Position numbers and translations under genes: made by a program
Assembly (NCBI GenBank): GCA_026390675.1
Contig: JAPLFM010000198.1
Span: 2,903 to 38,845 of the forward strand
Source: Candidatus Kapaibacterium sp.
Lineage (GTDB): Bacteria > Bacteroidota > Ignavibacteria > Kapaibacteriales > UBA2268
Length of the DNA stretch: 35,943 nt
Direction: 5' to 3'
Notes under the pieces: model-generated
What the model was told of the DNA's origin: nothing
The model's database searches: none
Seen by the model: the letters and a program-made list of their open reading frames with translations, nothing else
In this document: positions 1-7,883 of the stretch, one piece after another
Numbering within the stretch: position 1 is the first letter of the stretch
Layout: every line of letters starts with the position of its first letter

Positions 1-101
1 TTGAATTAACTATATGTAAATGTAGCGTTTTTGCTAGTTTATTGCATATAATGGCTAAATATATACTTTCTTTGTGCTAAAAACTAAACATCTGTAAACT
101 T

Positions 102-443
102 ATGGACATTTGGGCTGATTTTAAGCAACGAAGAGATGATGGAAACTCTAAGGTAATGGAAGCTGATTTTCTACCTTTTAAGAGATTCTATAATTTAGAT
201 ACACTTGCTTATCAAGAAGGTGCAATTAATGAAAAGAGCAAAGAATTAATTGGTCTTGCTTGTTCATTGATACTACGTTGTAATGATTGCGTGCTTTACC
301 ATATAGAAAGATGTTTTTTGACTGGAAGCAATAAAAGTGAAATAACTGAGGCAATGAATATTGCATTAGTTATTGGTGGATCAATAGTTATACCTCATTT
401 GAGGTTTGCATATCAAGCAATTGCAGAATATAAAGAAAATTAA
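102..443 (+). CDS. AhpD-like / carboxymuconolactone decarboxylase family protein
   Basis: A 113-aa protein with the core of the CMD/AhpD fold. Cys60-x-x-Cys63 followed by His67 (RCNDCVLYH) is the redox/proton-relay motif of alkylhydroperoxidase-like members; the helical stretch after it (EITEAMNIALVIGG) also fits. Members act as small cytoplasmic oligomers, either as peroxidases using the CxxC pair or as decarboxylases. The Cys pair here favours a thiol-peroxidase-type activity; the physiological substrate cannot be told. The ATG has no clear Shine-Dalgarno, as is common in Bacteroidota. It lies 20 nt upstream of the J-domain gene on the same strand and may be cotranscribed with it. Family call is firm, function inferred. 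Confidence 0.88.
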   Translation: MDIWADFKQRRDDGNSKVMEADFLPFKRFYNLDTLAYQEGAINEKSKELIGLACSLILRCNDCVLYHIERCFLTGSNKSEITEAMNIALVIGGSIVIPHLRFAYQAIAEYKEN

Positions 444-463
444 ATGATTAGGATTAAATTTTT

Positions 464-1306
464 ATGTTAAATAAAAACTCTAATGATATATCAATTATGT
501 TAAAAAGACTTCAAGAAGCCAAAAATGAGCTTTTAGATGTTTTAGATGATTGGCATTATATGAAACATATATTAAAACCTCGATTAGATTTTACTTATGA
601 TGCTATTTTTGGGGATTATGAATTCGAATTAAATTTAAGAATTAATCACGCTGTTGAGCTTGATAGAAGAATAGAAATTATTTCTTTTAAATTAAACAAA
701 GGCGAACAAATCAATCCTAAAACATTAAAGTCAATTAATAATATTGTTGAAAGAGAAAATAAAAATAAAAGTGAACTATCTAATAATTGGAATTTTAAAC
801 AGAATCAATCTTCAAATCCAGAAGAATTATCTACACTTTATAGACAATTAGTAAAAAGAATTCACCCTGATGCTGCTGGCGAAAATAATGATTTATTTCA
901 ATATTGGGAAAATGTTCAAAGCTCTTATAAAACTGGTGATTTGAATAGAATAAAACTTTTTTATCAAACAATTTGCAAAGAAGTACTATCAGATTTGCAG
1001 AATAATCAAGACGAAGAAAGGATATTACGAAATGAAATTGCTTCAATTGAAACTAATATTATTCAGGAAAAGAAGAAAATTGATAAATTGAAAACTGAAG
1101 AGCCATTCTGTTTTCAAGATAGATTTAAAGATAATCATTGGGTTCAAACTAGAATTAAATTAATTCAAGATCGTATTTTGAATACCGAAATGAAAATTCA
1201 AAGAAACAAAAGATATATTTCAAGATTTGATAAAACTGAACCTTCATCAATTTATTTTAAAAGTCAAAACTCAAATAGTTCTTACAAACAAAGTTACGCT
1301 TCGTAA
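464..1306 (+). CDS. J-domain (DnaJ-like) protein with coiled-coil flanks
   Basis: A 280-aa protein. Residues about 120-165 look like a J domain: LYRQLVKRIHPD carries the HPD tripeptide (His134-Pro135-Asp136) that stimulates DnaK ATPase. The domain sits in the middle of the chain, not at the N-terminus. Upstream (about 10-105) and downstream (about 180-255) are charged, helical, probably coiled-coil segments, and there is no zinc-finger or DnaJ C-terminal domain, so it is a type III J protein, not DnaJ itself. It would recruit DnaK to a particular client, unknown here. The tail is Ser/Asn-rich. It is convergent with radA, with only 9 nt between stops and no visible terminator. Confidence 0.75.
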   Translation: MLNKNSNDISIMLKRLQEAKNELLDVLDDWHYMKHILKPRLDFTYDAIFGDYEFELNLRINHAVELDRRIEIISFKLNKGEQINPKTLKSINNIVERENKNKSELSNNWNFKQNQSSNPEELSTLYRQLVKRIHPDAAGENNDLFQYWENVQSSYKTGDLNRIKLFYQTICKEVLSDLQNNQDEERILRNEIASIETNIIQEKKKIDKLKTEEPFCFQDRFKDNHWVQTRIKLIQDRILNTEMKIQRNKRYISRFDKTEPSSIYFKSQNSNSSYKQSYAS

Positions 1307-1315
1307 AATATAATT

Positions 1316-2674
1316 CTATTTAATTATACTAGCAAGGGCGAGTGATATCCTTTCTGATGCTATCATTTTAATATTTACTTTTTTTGTGAATTTTTCAGCA
1401 TTTAGTTTTGGTACAATTACATTTTTGAAACCAAGTTTTTCAGCTTCAAGTACTCTTTGTTCAAAATTTGATACAGAACGCACCTCTCCAGTTAAACCTA
1501 TTTCACCTATTATTACTGTGCTTGGAGCAATAGTTTCATCTCTAAGTGAGCTTACTAATGCTGATGCTACTGCCAAATCTACTCCAGGGTCATTCAATGA
1601 TACTCCTCCAGCAATATTTACAAATACATCATTTTTGAAAAATCTACTGCCTAATCTTTTTTCTAATACTGCAAGTATCATTTGAAGTCTTCGCAAATCA
1701 AAGCCAGTTGCAGTTCTTTGAGGGACTGCAAAACTTGTTGGAGTAACAAGAGCTTGGATTTCCAATAAAATCGGTCTAGAACCTTCTATTGTAGCTGCAA
1801 TTGCAACTCCAGATTCTTCAGTCTGCCTGCGAGATAAAAATATTTCGGATGGGTTCTTCACTTCTTCTAAGCCATGCTCATTCATATCGAAAATACCGAT
1901 TTCATTGGTTGAGCCATAGCGATTTTTTAAAGTTCTTAATATACGGTAAGAGTAAGTTCTTTCACCTTCAAATTGCAAAACACAATCCACCATGTGTTCA
2001 AGCATTTTAGGTCCAGCAATTATACCTTCTTTGGTTACATGACCAATTATAAAAATTGTTTTACCACTTTGTTTTGCTGTTTGCATCAATAGGGCAGTAC
2101 ATTCTCTCACTTGATTAAATGAACCTGGAGTTGAATCAACATAATCGCTATATACAGACTGAATTGAATCAACTACAGCAATTTGACAATCAGAATTTTT
2201 TATAGTTGAAACAATAGTTTCAAGATTAGTTTCAGACATTAGATTTAAGGTATCAGGTATATTTTTTAACCTATCAGCTCTATGTTTTATCTGTTGTAAA
2301 GATTCCTCTCCAGTAATATATAATGGATTGTTATTAATAAGATTAGCACACATTTGCAGAGTCAGTGTTGATTTGCCAATTCCTGGGTCACCTCCTATTA
2401 ATATTAAAGAGCCGGGTACAATTCCACCACCTAATACTCTATCAAATTCACCAATATTAGTTTTAATCCTAAATCCACGCTCATTTGAAATTTCACCTAA
2501 TGAAAAAATCTCGCCCTTTCTTGCTCTAGTAGTTCTCAATTCCTTTTTTTGATCATTTGCAGATTGTGTATCTTCTTCAAATGTATTCCAATCATTACAT
2601 TGCGGACATTTACCTAACCATTTGGCAGTTTTATAACCACAATTTTTGCAATTAAACGATGTTTTTATCTTCAT
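1316..2674 (-). CDS. radA: DNA repair protein RadA (Sms)
   Basis: RadA/Sms, a hexameric DnaB-like ATPase that promotes branch migration and processing of recombination intermediates. N-terminal C4 zinc finger (CKNCGY...GKCPQCNDW), then a RecA-type core with Walker A GGDPGIGKST, the RadA signature KNRYG (usually KNRFG), and a C-terminal Lon-protease-like domain (GFDLRRLQMILAVLEKRLG and the GEIGLTGEVR region). I place the start at the ATG at 2674, giving MKIKTSFNC just before the zinc finger, 452 aa and normal length. A TTG at 2704 would add ten poorly conserved-looking residues. All domains are intact. Confidence 0.95.
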   Translation of the reverse strand: MKIKTSFNCKNCGYKTAKWLGKCPQCNDWNTFEEDTQSANDQKKELRTTRARKGEIFSLGEISNERGFRIKTNIGEFDRVLGGGIVPGSLILIGGDPGIGKSTLTLQMCANLINNNPLYITGEESLQQIKHRADRLKNIPDTLNLMSETNLETIVSTIKNSDCQIAVVDSIQSVYSDYVDSTPGSFNQVRECTALLMQTAKQSGKTIFIIGHVTKEGIIAGPKMLEHMVDCVLQFEGERTYSYRILRTLKNRYGSTNEIGIFDMNEHGLEEVKNPSEIFLSRRQTEESGVAIAATIEGSRPILLEIQALVTPTSFAVPQRTATGFDLRRLQMILAVLEKRLGSRFFKNDVFVNIAGGVSLNDPGVDLAVASALVSSLRDETIAPSTVIIGEIGLTGEVRSVSNFEQRVLEAEKLGFKNVIVPKLNAEKFTKKVNIKMIASERISLALASIIK

Positions 2675-2770
2675 TTTATGTTTTTGTTTAATATTTTTTA
2701 ACAAATTTAAATTTAATTTTTGGAATTAATAACTATATTTCATAATTTTAATAAATATTAACATCTTTTA

Positions 2771-3088
2771 GTGAGTATTAATTTGAATTTATCAGTTGAT
2801 CCATTTATTTTAGAGCTTTTACCAGAATTTATTGAAAGCTGGATTTCGGATATGGGGAATTATAAAACACTGCTTGAAACTAAAAATTCAACAGATTTAT
2901 ACCGACTAGCCCATACTTTAAAAGGTTCTTGTTTCCAATTTGGTTTAAACGAAATTGCAGAGCTTGGGGTTGAGCTTCAAGGAGTTGCAAAAGCAGAAGA
3001 TTTTGAAAAAGCTGCAACTTATGAAGCAAAATTGAATGAAAAGTTTTTAGAAGTTAAAAACTACTTAGATGAACAAGGTATAAAGTAA
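2771..3088 (+). CDS. HPt domain phosphotransfer protein
   Basis: A 105-aa stand-alone histidine phosphotransfer (HPt) domain. The motif LAHTLKGSC places the phospho-accepting histidine at His48, with the Lys-Gly pair typical of HPt helix 2; the rest is a helical bundle. HPt proteins shuttle phosphate between receiver domains of hybrid kinases and response regulators in the cytoplasm. No kinase or receiver is encoded nearby, so partners are unknown. The start is GTG at 2771; no other in-frame start lies before the conserved part. Three nt separate it from the next gene, so these plus-strand genes through coaBC probably form one transcript. Confidence 0.88.
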   Translation: MSINLNLSVDPFILELLPEFIESWISDMGNYKTLLETKNSTDLYRLAHTLKGSCFQFGLNEIAELGVELQGVAKAEDFEKAATYEAKLNEKFLEVKNYLDEQGIK

Positions 3089-3115
3089 AAAATGTTTTAT
3101 AAATTTGAGAAATTA

Positions 3116-3607
3116 ATGAAATCTATTCTTATTTTAATACTTTTGACTTTTTTTAGTATTAACCTAAACTCTCAAGTAAGAATTGCAGTTTTACCATTTA
3201 AAAATATGGATGGTAAAATGAACAAGAATATTTGGTGTTATAATCTTCAAGATACAATTTATAAAGAATTGGTAAAAGCAGATCCAGAGAAAAAATCTTA
3301 TATCATTGTTTCACCTGATTCACTTGAAGATGAATTAGCAAAATTAAACCTTGACCCTTCCAATCCTCAGTATGAATCTGATGTATGGAAAGCTGTGGCT
3401 AATCTTAAAATTAAAAAAGTTGTAATGGGTAATTTTAATTTAAGAGGGGAAAGTCGCTTCTTAATGAATGTTTATATTTTTGATGCTAAAATGAAACTTG
3501 CTGATTCTAAAAATCAAATCAGAGACTTATTTAGAGATGAAAAAGAACTTTATACAACTGTTCCAGAAATAATGAATGCTATTTTGCCTGGGCTTATTAA
3601 AAAATGA
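3116..3607 (+). CDS. Exported protein of TolB-N/CsgG-like fold (putative)
   Basis: A small exported protein, 163 aa from the ATG at 3116 (an ATG at 3092 would add eight residues before the signal peptide). The N-terminus MKSILILILLTFFSINLNSQ is a signal peptide, and the mature part opens with VRIAVLPFKNMDG. That is the start of the fold shared by TolB N-terminal, FlgO and CsgG-type periplasmic or outer-membrane proteins, including a later segment KKVVMGNFNLRGESRF that would be a second strand pair. There is no lipobox Cys. It overlaps coaBC by 4 nt (ATGA), so the two are translationally coupled although functionally unrelated. Function unknown; fold assignment is by motif only. Confidence 0.6.
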   Translation: MKSILILILLTFFSINLNSQVRIAVLPFKNMDGKMNKNIWCYNLQDTIYKELVKADPEKKSYIIVSPDSLEDELAKLNLDPSNPQYESDVWKAVANLKIKKVVMGNFNLRGESRFLMNVYIFDAKMKLADSKNQIRDLFRDEKELYTTVPEIMNAILPGLIKK

Positions 3608-4809
3608 GTTTAAATAGTAAAAATATTGTTTTAGGTGTTTGTGGTTCAATATCAGCATACAAATCTCCTATGCTTTTAAGGGAGCTAGTGAAAAAAGGTG
3701 CTAATGTAAATGTTGTTATAACTGAATCAGCAAAGGAATTTGTTTCTCACAAAGTGCTTTCAAATTTAAGTCGCAATTCTGTAATTTGTAATATGTTTGA
3801 CGAAACAAATCAAAATGATGGTTCTTGGCATATTTCTCTTGCTCACAAAACTGATTTGATGATAATTGCACCTTGTTCAGCTACTTCTTTAGGCAAACTA
3901 GCAAATGGTATTTGTGATAATGCTTTAATTGCATTAACAATTGCATTGCCACATAATATTCCTATTCTTATAGCTCCTGCTATGGATACAACTATGTGGG
4001 AAAGCAAAGCTGTACAAAGGAATGTTGAAACTTTAATAAGCTATGGCTATCAAATAATCCAACCAGAAGTTGGTGAACTTGCCTCTGGTATTATAGGCAA
4101 AGGTCGTTTACCTGAAATTGAATCTTTAGTTTTTAATATTGAAGAATTACTAAAAAAAAAAATTAGTTCAAAACTTTCTGGTAAAAAAGTATTAATTACA
4201 GCAGGACCTACACTTGAAAAAATAGATGATGTAAGATACATTTCAAATCATTCTTCTGGTAAAATGGGATATTCACTTGCCATTGCTGCTCAAGAAATGG
4301 GTGCAAATGTTACTTTAATTTCAGGACCTGTTAATATACCAATACCTGACTCAATCAATATTATTAATATAAATTCAGCACAAGAAATGTATGATGAAGT
4401 TATGAAAGTACAATCGGAAAATGACATTTTAATAATGTGTGCTGCTGTTTCTGATTTTACTCTAAAAGATACTTTCAAAGGTAAAATAAAAAAAGGAAAT
4501 GATGAATCTCTTATTTTAAAATTGGATAGGACAAAGGATATTCTTGCAGAATTAGGTGAAATCAAAACCTCAAAACAAACATTAATTGGGTTTGCTTTAG
4601 AAAGTGATAATGAAATTGAAAATGCTAAAAGCAAATTAATAAATAAGAAATGTGATTATATAATTTTAAACTCTTCCAACAAAGAAAATTCTGGCTTTGG
4701 GGGTGACAAAAATACTGTAACAATTTTAAGTAAAACTAAAGAAATAAAAAGCTTACCTACTATGTCAAAAAGCAAATTAGCTTTTGAAATATTTAATGAA
4801 ATCATTTAA
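3604..4809 (+). CDS. coaBC: Bifunctional phosphopantothenoylcysteine decarboxylase / phosphopantothenate-cysteine ligase (CoaBC)
   Basis: CoaBC (Dfp), two steps of coenzyme A synthesis. CoaC part (1-185): flavin-binding GVCGSISAYK, active-site His76 in WHISLAH, and PAMDTTMW (125-132), the PxMNxxMW substrate clamp with Asp in place of Asn. At the position of the E. coli active Cys (ACG) this protein has ASG (Ser161); I recall the same ELASG form in Bacteroidota homologues, so it is probably a lineage trait. CoaB part (192-401): ITAGPTLEKIDDVRYISNHS with SSGKMG is the nucleotide-binding hallmark, followed by AAVSDF. The 401 aa match the family. Convergent with the T9SS cargo gene, 5 nt between ends. 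Confidence 0.95.
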   Translation: MSLNSKNIVLGVCGSISAYKSPMLLRELVKKGANVNVVITESAKEFVSHKVLSNLSRNSVICNMFDETNQNDGSWHISLAHKTDLMIIAPCSATSLGKLANGICDNALIALTIALPHNIPILIAPAMDTTMWESKAVQRNVETLISYGYQIIQPEVGELASGIIGKGRLPEIESLVFNIEELLKKKISSKLSGKKVLITAGPTLEKIDDVRYISNHSSGKMGYSLAIAAQEMGANVTLISGPVNIPIPDSINIININSAQEMYDEVMKVQSENDILIMCAAVSDFTLKDTFKGKIKKGNDESLILKLDRTKDILAELGEIKTSKQTLIGFALESDNEIENAKSKLINKKCDYIILNSSNKENSGFGGDKNTVTILSKTKEIKSLPTMSKSKLAFEIFNEII

Positions 4810-4814
4810 TTTAA

Positions 4815-6659
4815 TTACCACTTATAAAAACTATCTACCTTGTTATTAATTTTAACTAAATACATCCCACTTAAATAATAACTCAAATCAACATCCAATT
4901 CATTAGTTCCAATCGAAATAGATTTTTCATATATTTTGTTTCCTAAAATATCAAATATTATAATAATATTGGTTTTTTCAGATTCATTTGAAAACTTGAT
5001 TTTTAAATTGTTTTGTGCTGGATTGGGTGAAATTAATATTTCTGATTTGTGTGACAATTCATTTTCTATTGAAGTATTCATTCCAAAGTCCGATAATTTA
5101 CGTTTGTATACTCCAAAACCCCAAGTATAAGAATATATATAATCTCCAATTATTGCCAAGTCGTTTTTGACATTATTGGGTAGGTTCATTAATTCTTTTT
5201 TCCATGAATCACCATAATTTGTTGAAATATATATTTGGTAACCATCTCCAGCAATTATTTCATTGTTGTATTTTAGTAAAGAAGTTACTCCACCAATTGT
5301 ATCAATATTCACCCAAGATTTATTGTTATTATTCGACTGATAAAACTTGTAACCATCAAACCCTACAAAAAAGTATTTATCAAATGTTAAAATGGCTCTA
5401 GCATATCCAAAACTAAAACTTGATGAAACTGTCCCCCAGCTTTCACCAAAATTTGTTGTAAGCATTATTTTATCATTTTCTGGACCTACATAAAAAGTAT
5501 TACCATTTACAAAAGTAGCTGGTATTGAAACAACATTACGTTCAAAAATAATTTTGTTGTTCCAGCTTTGACCGAAATTTGTAGAAACAAAAACTGAATA
5601 CAAAGACGAGGCAAATATATAATCACCAACATTATCAATTTTATAAATACTTGTAAATGAAGAATCTATGTTATATAAAGTCCAATCTTCTCCATTATTT
5701 TTGGATATATATATTCCTTTTTCTGTTCCTATATAGACATTGTTTTTTAATGATAGTATTGATAAAATATATTTAGATTCCAAACCTTTACTTTTATCAT
5801 TCCATTTAGTTCCATTATCATTTGAAAAATAAACTTTACCACCATTTGTTCCAATCAAAATAGTCTTAGAAGTTGTGTCGTAAGAAAAACATCTAATTAT
5901 TCTATCGTTAATATTTCTACTACTCCAAGAAATACCATTATCACTAGAATAATAAAAGCCATCACTTTTAGTACCTACAAATACATTATTTAAGAAACTA
6001 GAAATTGATGTTATATTCTTATCAATACTACTCTTTATCCAATTATCTCCATTATTTGTTGAAGCATAAAGTCCATTACTAGTTCCTGCAAAGATAGTAT
6101 TAGTATTTGTATACAAAGTTTGAATATAGTAATCTTTTATCCCGTTGTTTTTTGATTGCCAATTCTTTGAATTGTTGTTTGAAGTGTATATACCTCCTCC
6201 TTTAGTACCTGCATAAATAATATTATCTTTGATTGTTAAAGTTTGAATATTGGTGTTTATTATATTCGAACTATATTTTATCCAATTATTTCCATTATTT
6301 GAACTTAAATATATACCATCATTAGTTCCAATATAGCAATTTGAATCAATTAAAGCAATAGAAAAAACTTCTAAATTTTCAATACCGTTATTTTTTGATT
6401 CCCATGAATTACCTAAATTAGTTGAAATATAAAATCCATTATTTGTACCTGAATACATTATGCTTTTATCACCAACTTTTATAAAATTAACATTTATGTT
6501 TTCTAATTGTTGATTGTTCTTATATAAATAAAATCCAATATCATTTTGTATTATACCTTGGTTTTTCATTCCAACATAAATTTGCGAATTATAAGTTACA
6601 AATGTATTTATTTTATAAAAAGAATTCATTTTACCTTCTTGTACCCATGTAATTCTCAT
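4815..6659 (-). CDS. T9SS-secreted BNR/YCF48-type propeller protein, main fragment (frameshifted)
   Basis: A 614-aa reading frame built of about a dozen repeats of the form G-x-Y-x-S-T-N-N-G-x-x-W (for example GIYTSNNNSKNWQSKNNG), the BNR/YCF48 or sialidase-like beta-propeller blade. It ends in a type A T9SS sorting domain: ILISPNPAQNNLKIKF, then a DILGNKIYEKS and SGMYLVKINN segment. It would be exported and either released or anchored at the surface. It has no signal peptide of its own; that is encoded in the overlapping upstream frame at 6631-6852. Both frames contain Thr-Trp-Val at the junction, and removing 19 nt would fuse them into one 672-aa protein (see findings). The apparent ATG at 6659 is therefore probably not a natural start. 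Confidence 0.85.
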   Translation of the reverse strand: MRITWVQEGKMNSFYKINTFVTYNSQIYVGMKNQGIIQNDIGFYLYKNNQQLENINVNFIKVGDKSIMYSGTNNGFYISTNLGNSWESKNNGIENLEVFSIALIDSNCYIGTNDGIYLSSNNGNNWIKYSSNIINTNIQTLTIKDNIIYAGTKGGGIYTSNNNSKNWQSKNNGIKDYYIQTLYTNTNTIFAGTSNGLYASTNNGDNWIKSSIDKNITSISSFLNNVFVGTKSDGFYYSSDNGISWSSRNINDRIIRCFSYDTTSKTILIGTNGGKVYFSNDNGTKWNDKSKGLESKYILSILSLKNNVYIGTEKGIYISKNNGEDWTLYNIDSSFTSIYKIDNVGDYIFASSLYSVFVSTNFGQSWNNKIIFERNVVSIPATFVNGNTFYVGPENDKIMLTTNFGESWGTVSSSFSFGYARAILTFDKYFFVGFDGYKFYQSNNNNKSWVNIDTIGGVTSLLKYNNEIIAGDGYQIYISTNYGDSWKKELMNLPNNVKNDLAIIGDYIYSYTWGFGVYKRKLSDFGMNTSIENELSHKSEILISPNPAQNNLKIKFSNESEKTNIIIIFDILGNKIYEKSISIGTNELDVDLSYYLSGMYLVKINNKVDSFYKW

Positions 6660-6852
6660 TTACCCATGTTGCTCCATTATTAGTAGAAGTATAGAACCCA
6701 ATATCTGTTCCAGCATAAATTTTATTATTATTAAATTCAAGACAATTAATTGAAACATTTGGAATCCCATTATTTATTTGCTCCCACTGAGAATATGAAC
6801 ATGAAAATGATATTAATATGATCAATGTAATATTTTTTATAGAATTTTTCAT
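6631..6852 (-). CDS. N-terminal fragment of the T9SS propeller protein (signal peptide plus first blade)
   Basis: 73 aa. MKNSIKNITLIILISFSCSYSQ is a signal peptide; the remainder (INNGIPNVSINCLEFNNNKIYAGTDIGFYTSTNNGATWV) is the first propeller blade in the same style as the frame at 4815-6659. The frame then stops after a few non-homologous residues (NENYMGTRR). The two frames are offset by one base, and the junction lies between two copies of a 9-bp repeat 19 nt apart. It is therefore the 5' part of a split gene and not a separate small protein. The short gap to ybbR (38 nt) suggests it is either the last gene of that minus-strand transcript or has its own promoter, which I cannot see. Confidence 0.85.
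   Translation of the reverse strand: MKNSIKNITLIILISFSCSYSQWEQINNGIPNVSINCLEFNNNKIYAGTDIGFYTSTNNGATWVNENYMGTRR
6642..6669. repeat. 9-bp direct repeat (19-nt period) at the T9SS gene frameshift
   Basis: TACCCATGT occurs at 6642-6650 and again at 6661-6669. On the minus strand both copies are read as ACA TGG GTA (Thr-Trp-Val), the first in the upstream frame and the second in the downstream frame. Recombination or slippage between the copies would delete exactly 19 nt and restore one continuous frame. Confidence 0.9.
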
Positions 6853-6889
6853 AAAGGATTACTCTTTTATTGAATTTAAAATGTGAAAA

Positions 6890-7882
6890 TTATTTAATTT
6901 TATTATATGACAGACTTAATTTTTTATAATGGTATAGATAAGGAGGATTCATTGAAATAACTTCTACGCCAGATGGAAATGATATCTTAGGTTTAATTAT
7001 ACCAGTAGTATCATTTTGTATAGTTTTCAAATCCAAATAAGCAGTTATCATATCAGGAGTAACCTTTTCAATTTGGTTTATACCGCCTCTTAATGTAATA
7101 CTAATAATTTCAGGCTTTATTATATCTTTATTTCTGTAATTTCCCCAATCAATATTAATAGGAACATCATTAAATGTTGCTTCAGCAATTCTTTGAACAT
7201 TTATACTAACAGCTACTTGATTACTTGAAAGTTTGAGTATAGTTCTAATTGAATCAGAAATAAATATATTAGTAACAAATGATTTTCGCACATTATCAAA
7301 AGTTACTTTATTTGTTGAAATAAAGCTTAAACTTTTTAAAATCTTTTCATTACCTTTTACTTTTATTTTTGAAGGTTTAACTAAATAATCTCCAACAACT
7401 GTATATCCAGGAGCAGTTTTTATTTCAATATTTGGCTTAACTTCAACAAAACTTTCGCTTATTGGACCTGTTTTTAAACTTAATGTTTCAGGAATCACTT
7501 CTTTAGCCTCAACATTTACCAAATTTTCTAATGATTTAACAATTACAGATCTATTTATTAAATAAAAGTTGTCTTTAATATCAGTACCATCTAGATTGAT
7601 ATTGCACAATTTATTATTGTTAAAAAAAATCAAATTAAATAAATGCCAACCTGTTCCTTTTACTTCAACATTTATTTCAACTGGGAGCGAATTTTCAATT
7701 GCTCTATTTTGAGGTACATTTACAATCAGAGGTACTTGAACTAATGTTACATAGGTTTCATTCAAACTTGCATAAGCCCACAATGCTACAGCAAAAATAA
7801 TAGAACCATAAACTGACTTTGAAAAAAGTAATTTACGGATAATCGATTTTTTTTCTTTAGTATTATTTAGCTCTGGTTGCAT
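6890..7882 (-). CDS. YbbR-like domain protein (CdaR type)
   Basis: 330 aa from the ATG at 7882, one base after the dnaG stop codon; a GTG at 7912 would overlap dnaG and is less likely. There is a single N-terminal membrane segment (SVYGSIIFAVALWAYASL) followed by an extracytoplasmic beta-rich region. Repeated YbbR units are visible, each with a core like LPVEINVEVKGTGWHL, APGYTVVGDYLVKPSKIKVKG and DVPINIDWG...PEIISITLRG. In Firmicutes such proteins (CdaR) regulate the diadenylate cyclase CdaA; no cyclase is encoded in this window, so that role is not shown here. Last intact gene of the ppk1-dnaG-ybbR transcript. Confidence 0.8.
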   Translation of the reverse strand: MQPELNNTKEKKSIIRKLLFSKSVYGSIIFAVALWAYASLNETYVTLVQVPLIVNVPQNRAIENSLPVEINVEVKGTGWHLFNLIFFNNNKLCNINLDGTDIKDNFYLINRSVIVKSLENLVNVEAKEVIPETLSLKTGPISESFVEVKPNIEIKTAPGYTVVGDYLVKPSKIKVKGNEKILKSLSFISTNKVTFDNVRKSFVTNIFISDSIRTILKLSSNQVAVSINVQRIAEATFNDVPINIDWGNYRNKDIIKPEIISITLRGGINQIEKVTPDMITAYLDLKTIQNDTTGIIKPKISFPSGVEVISMNPPYLYHYKKLSLSYNKIK

Positions 7883-7883
7883 T

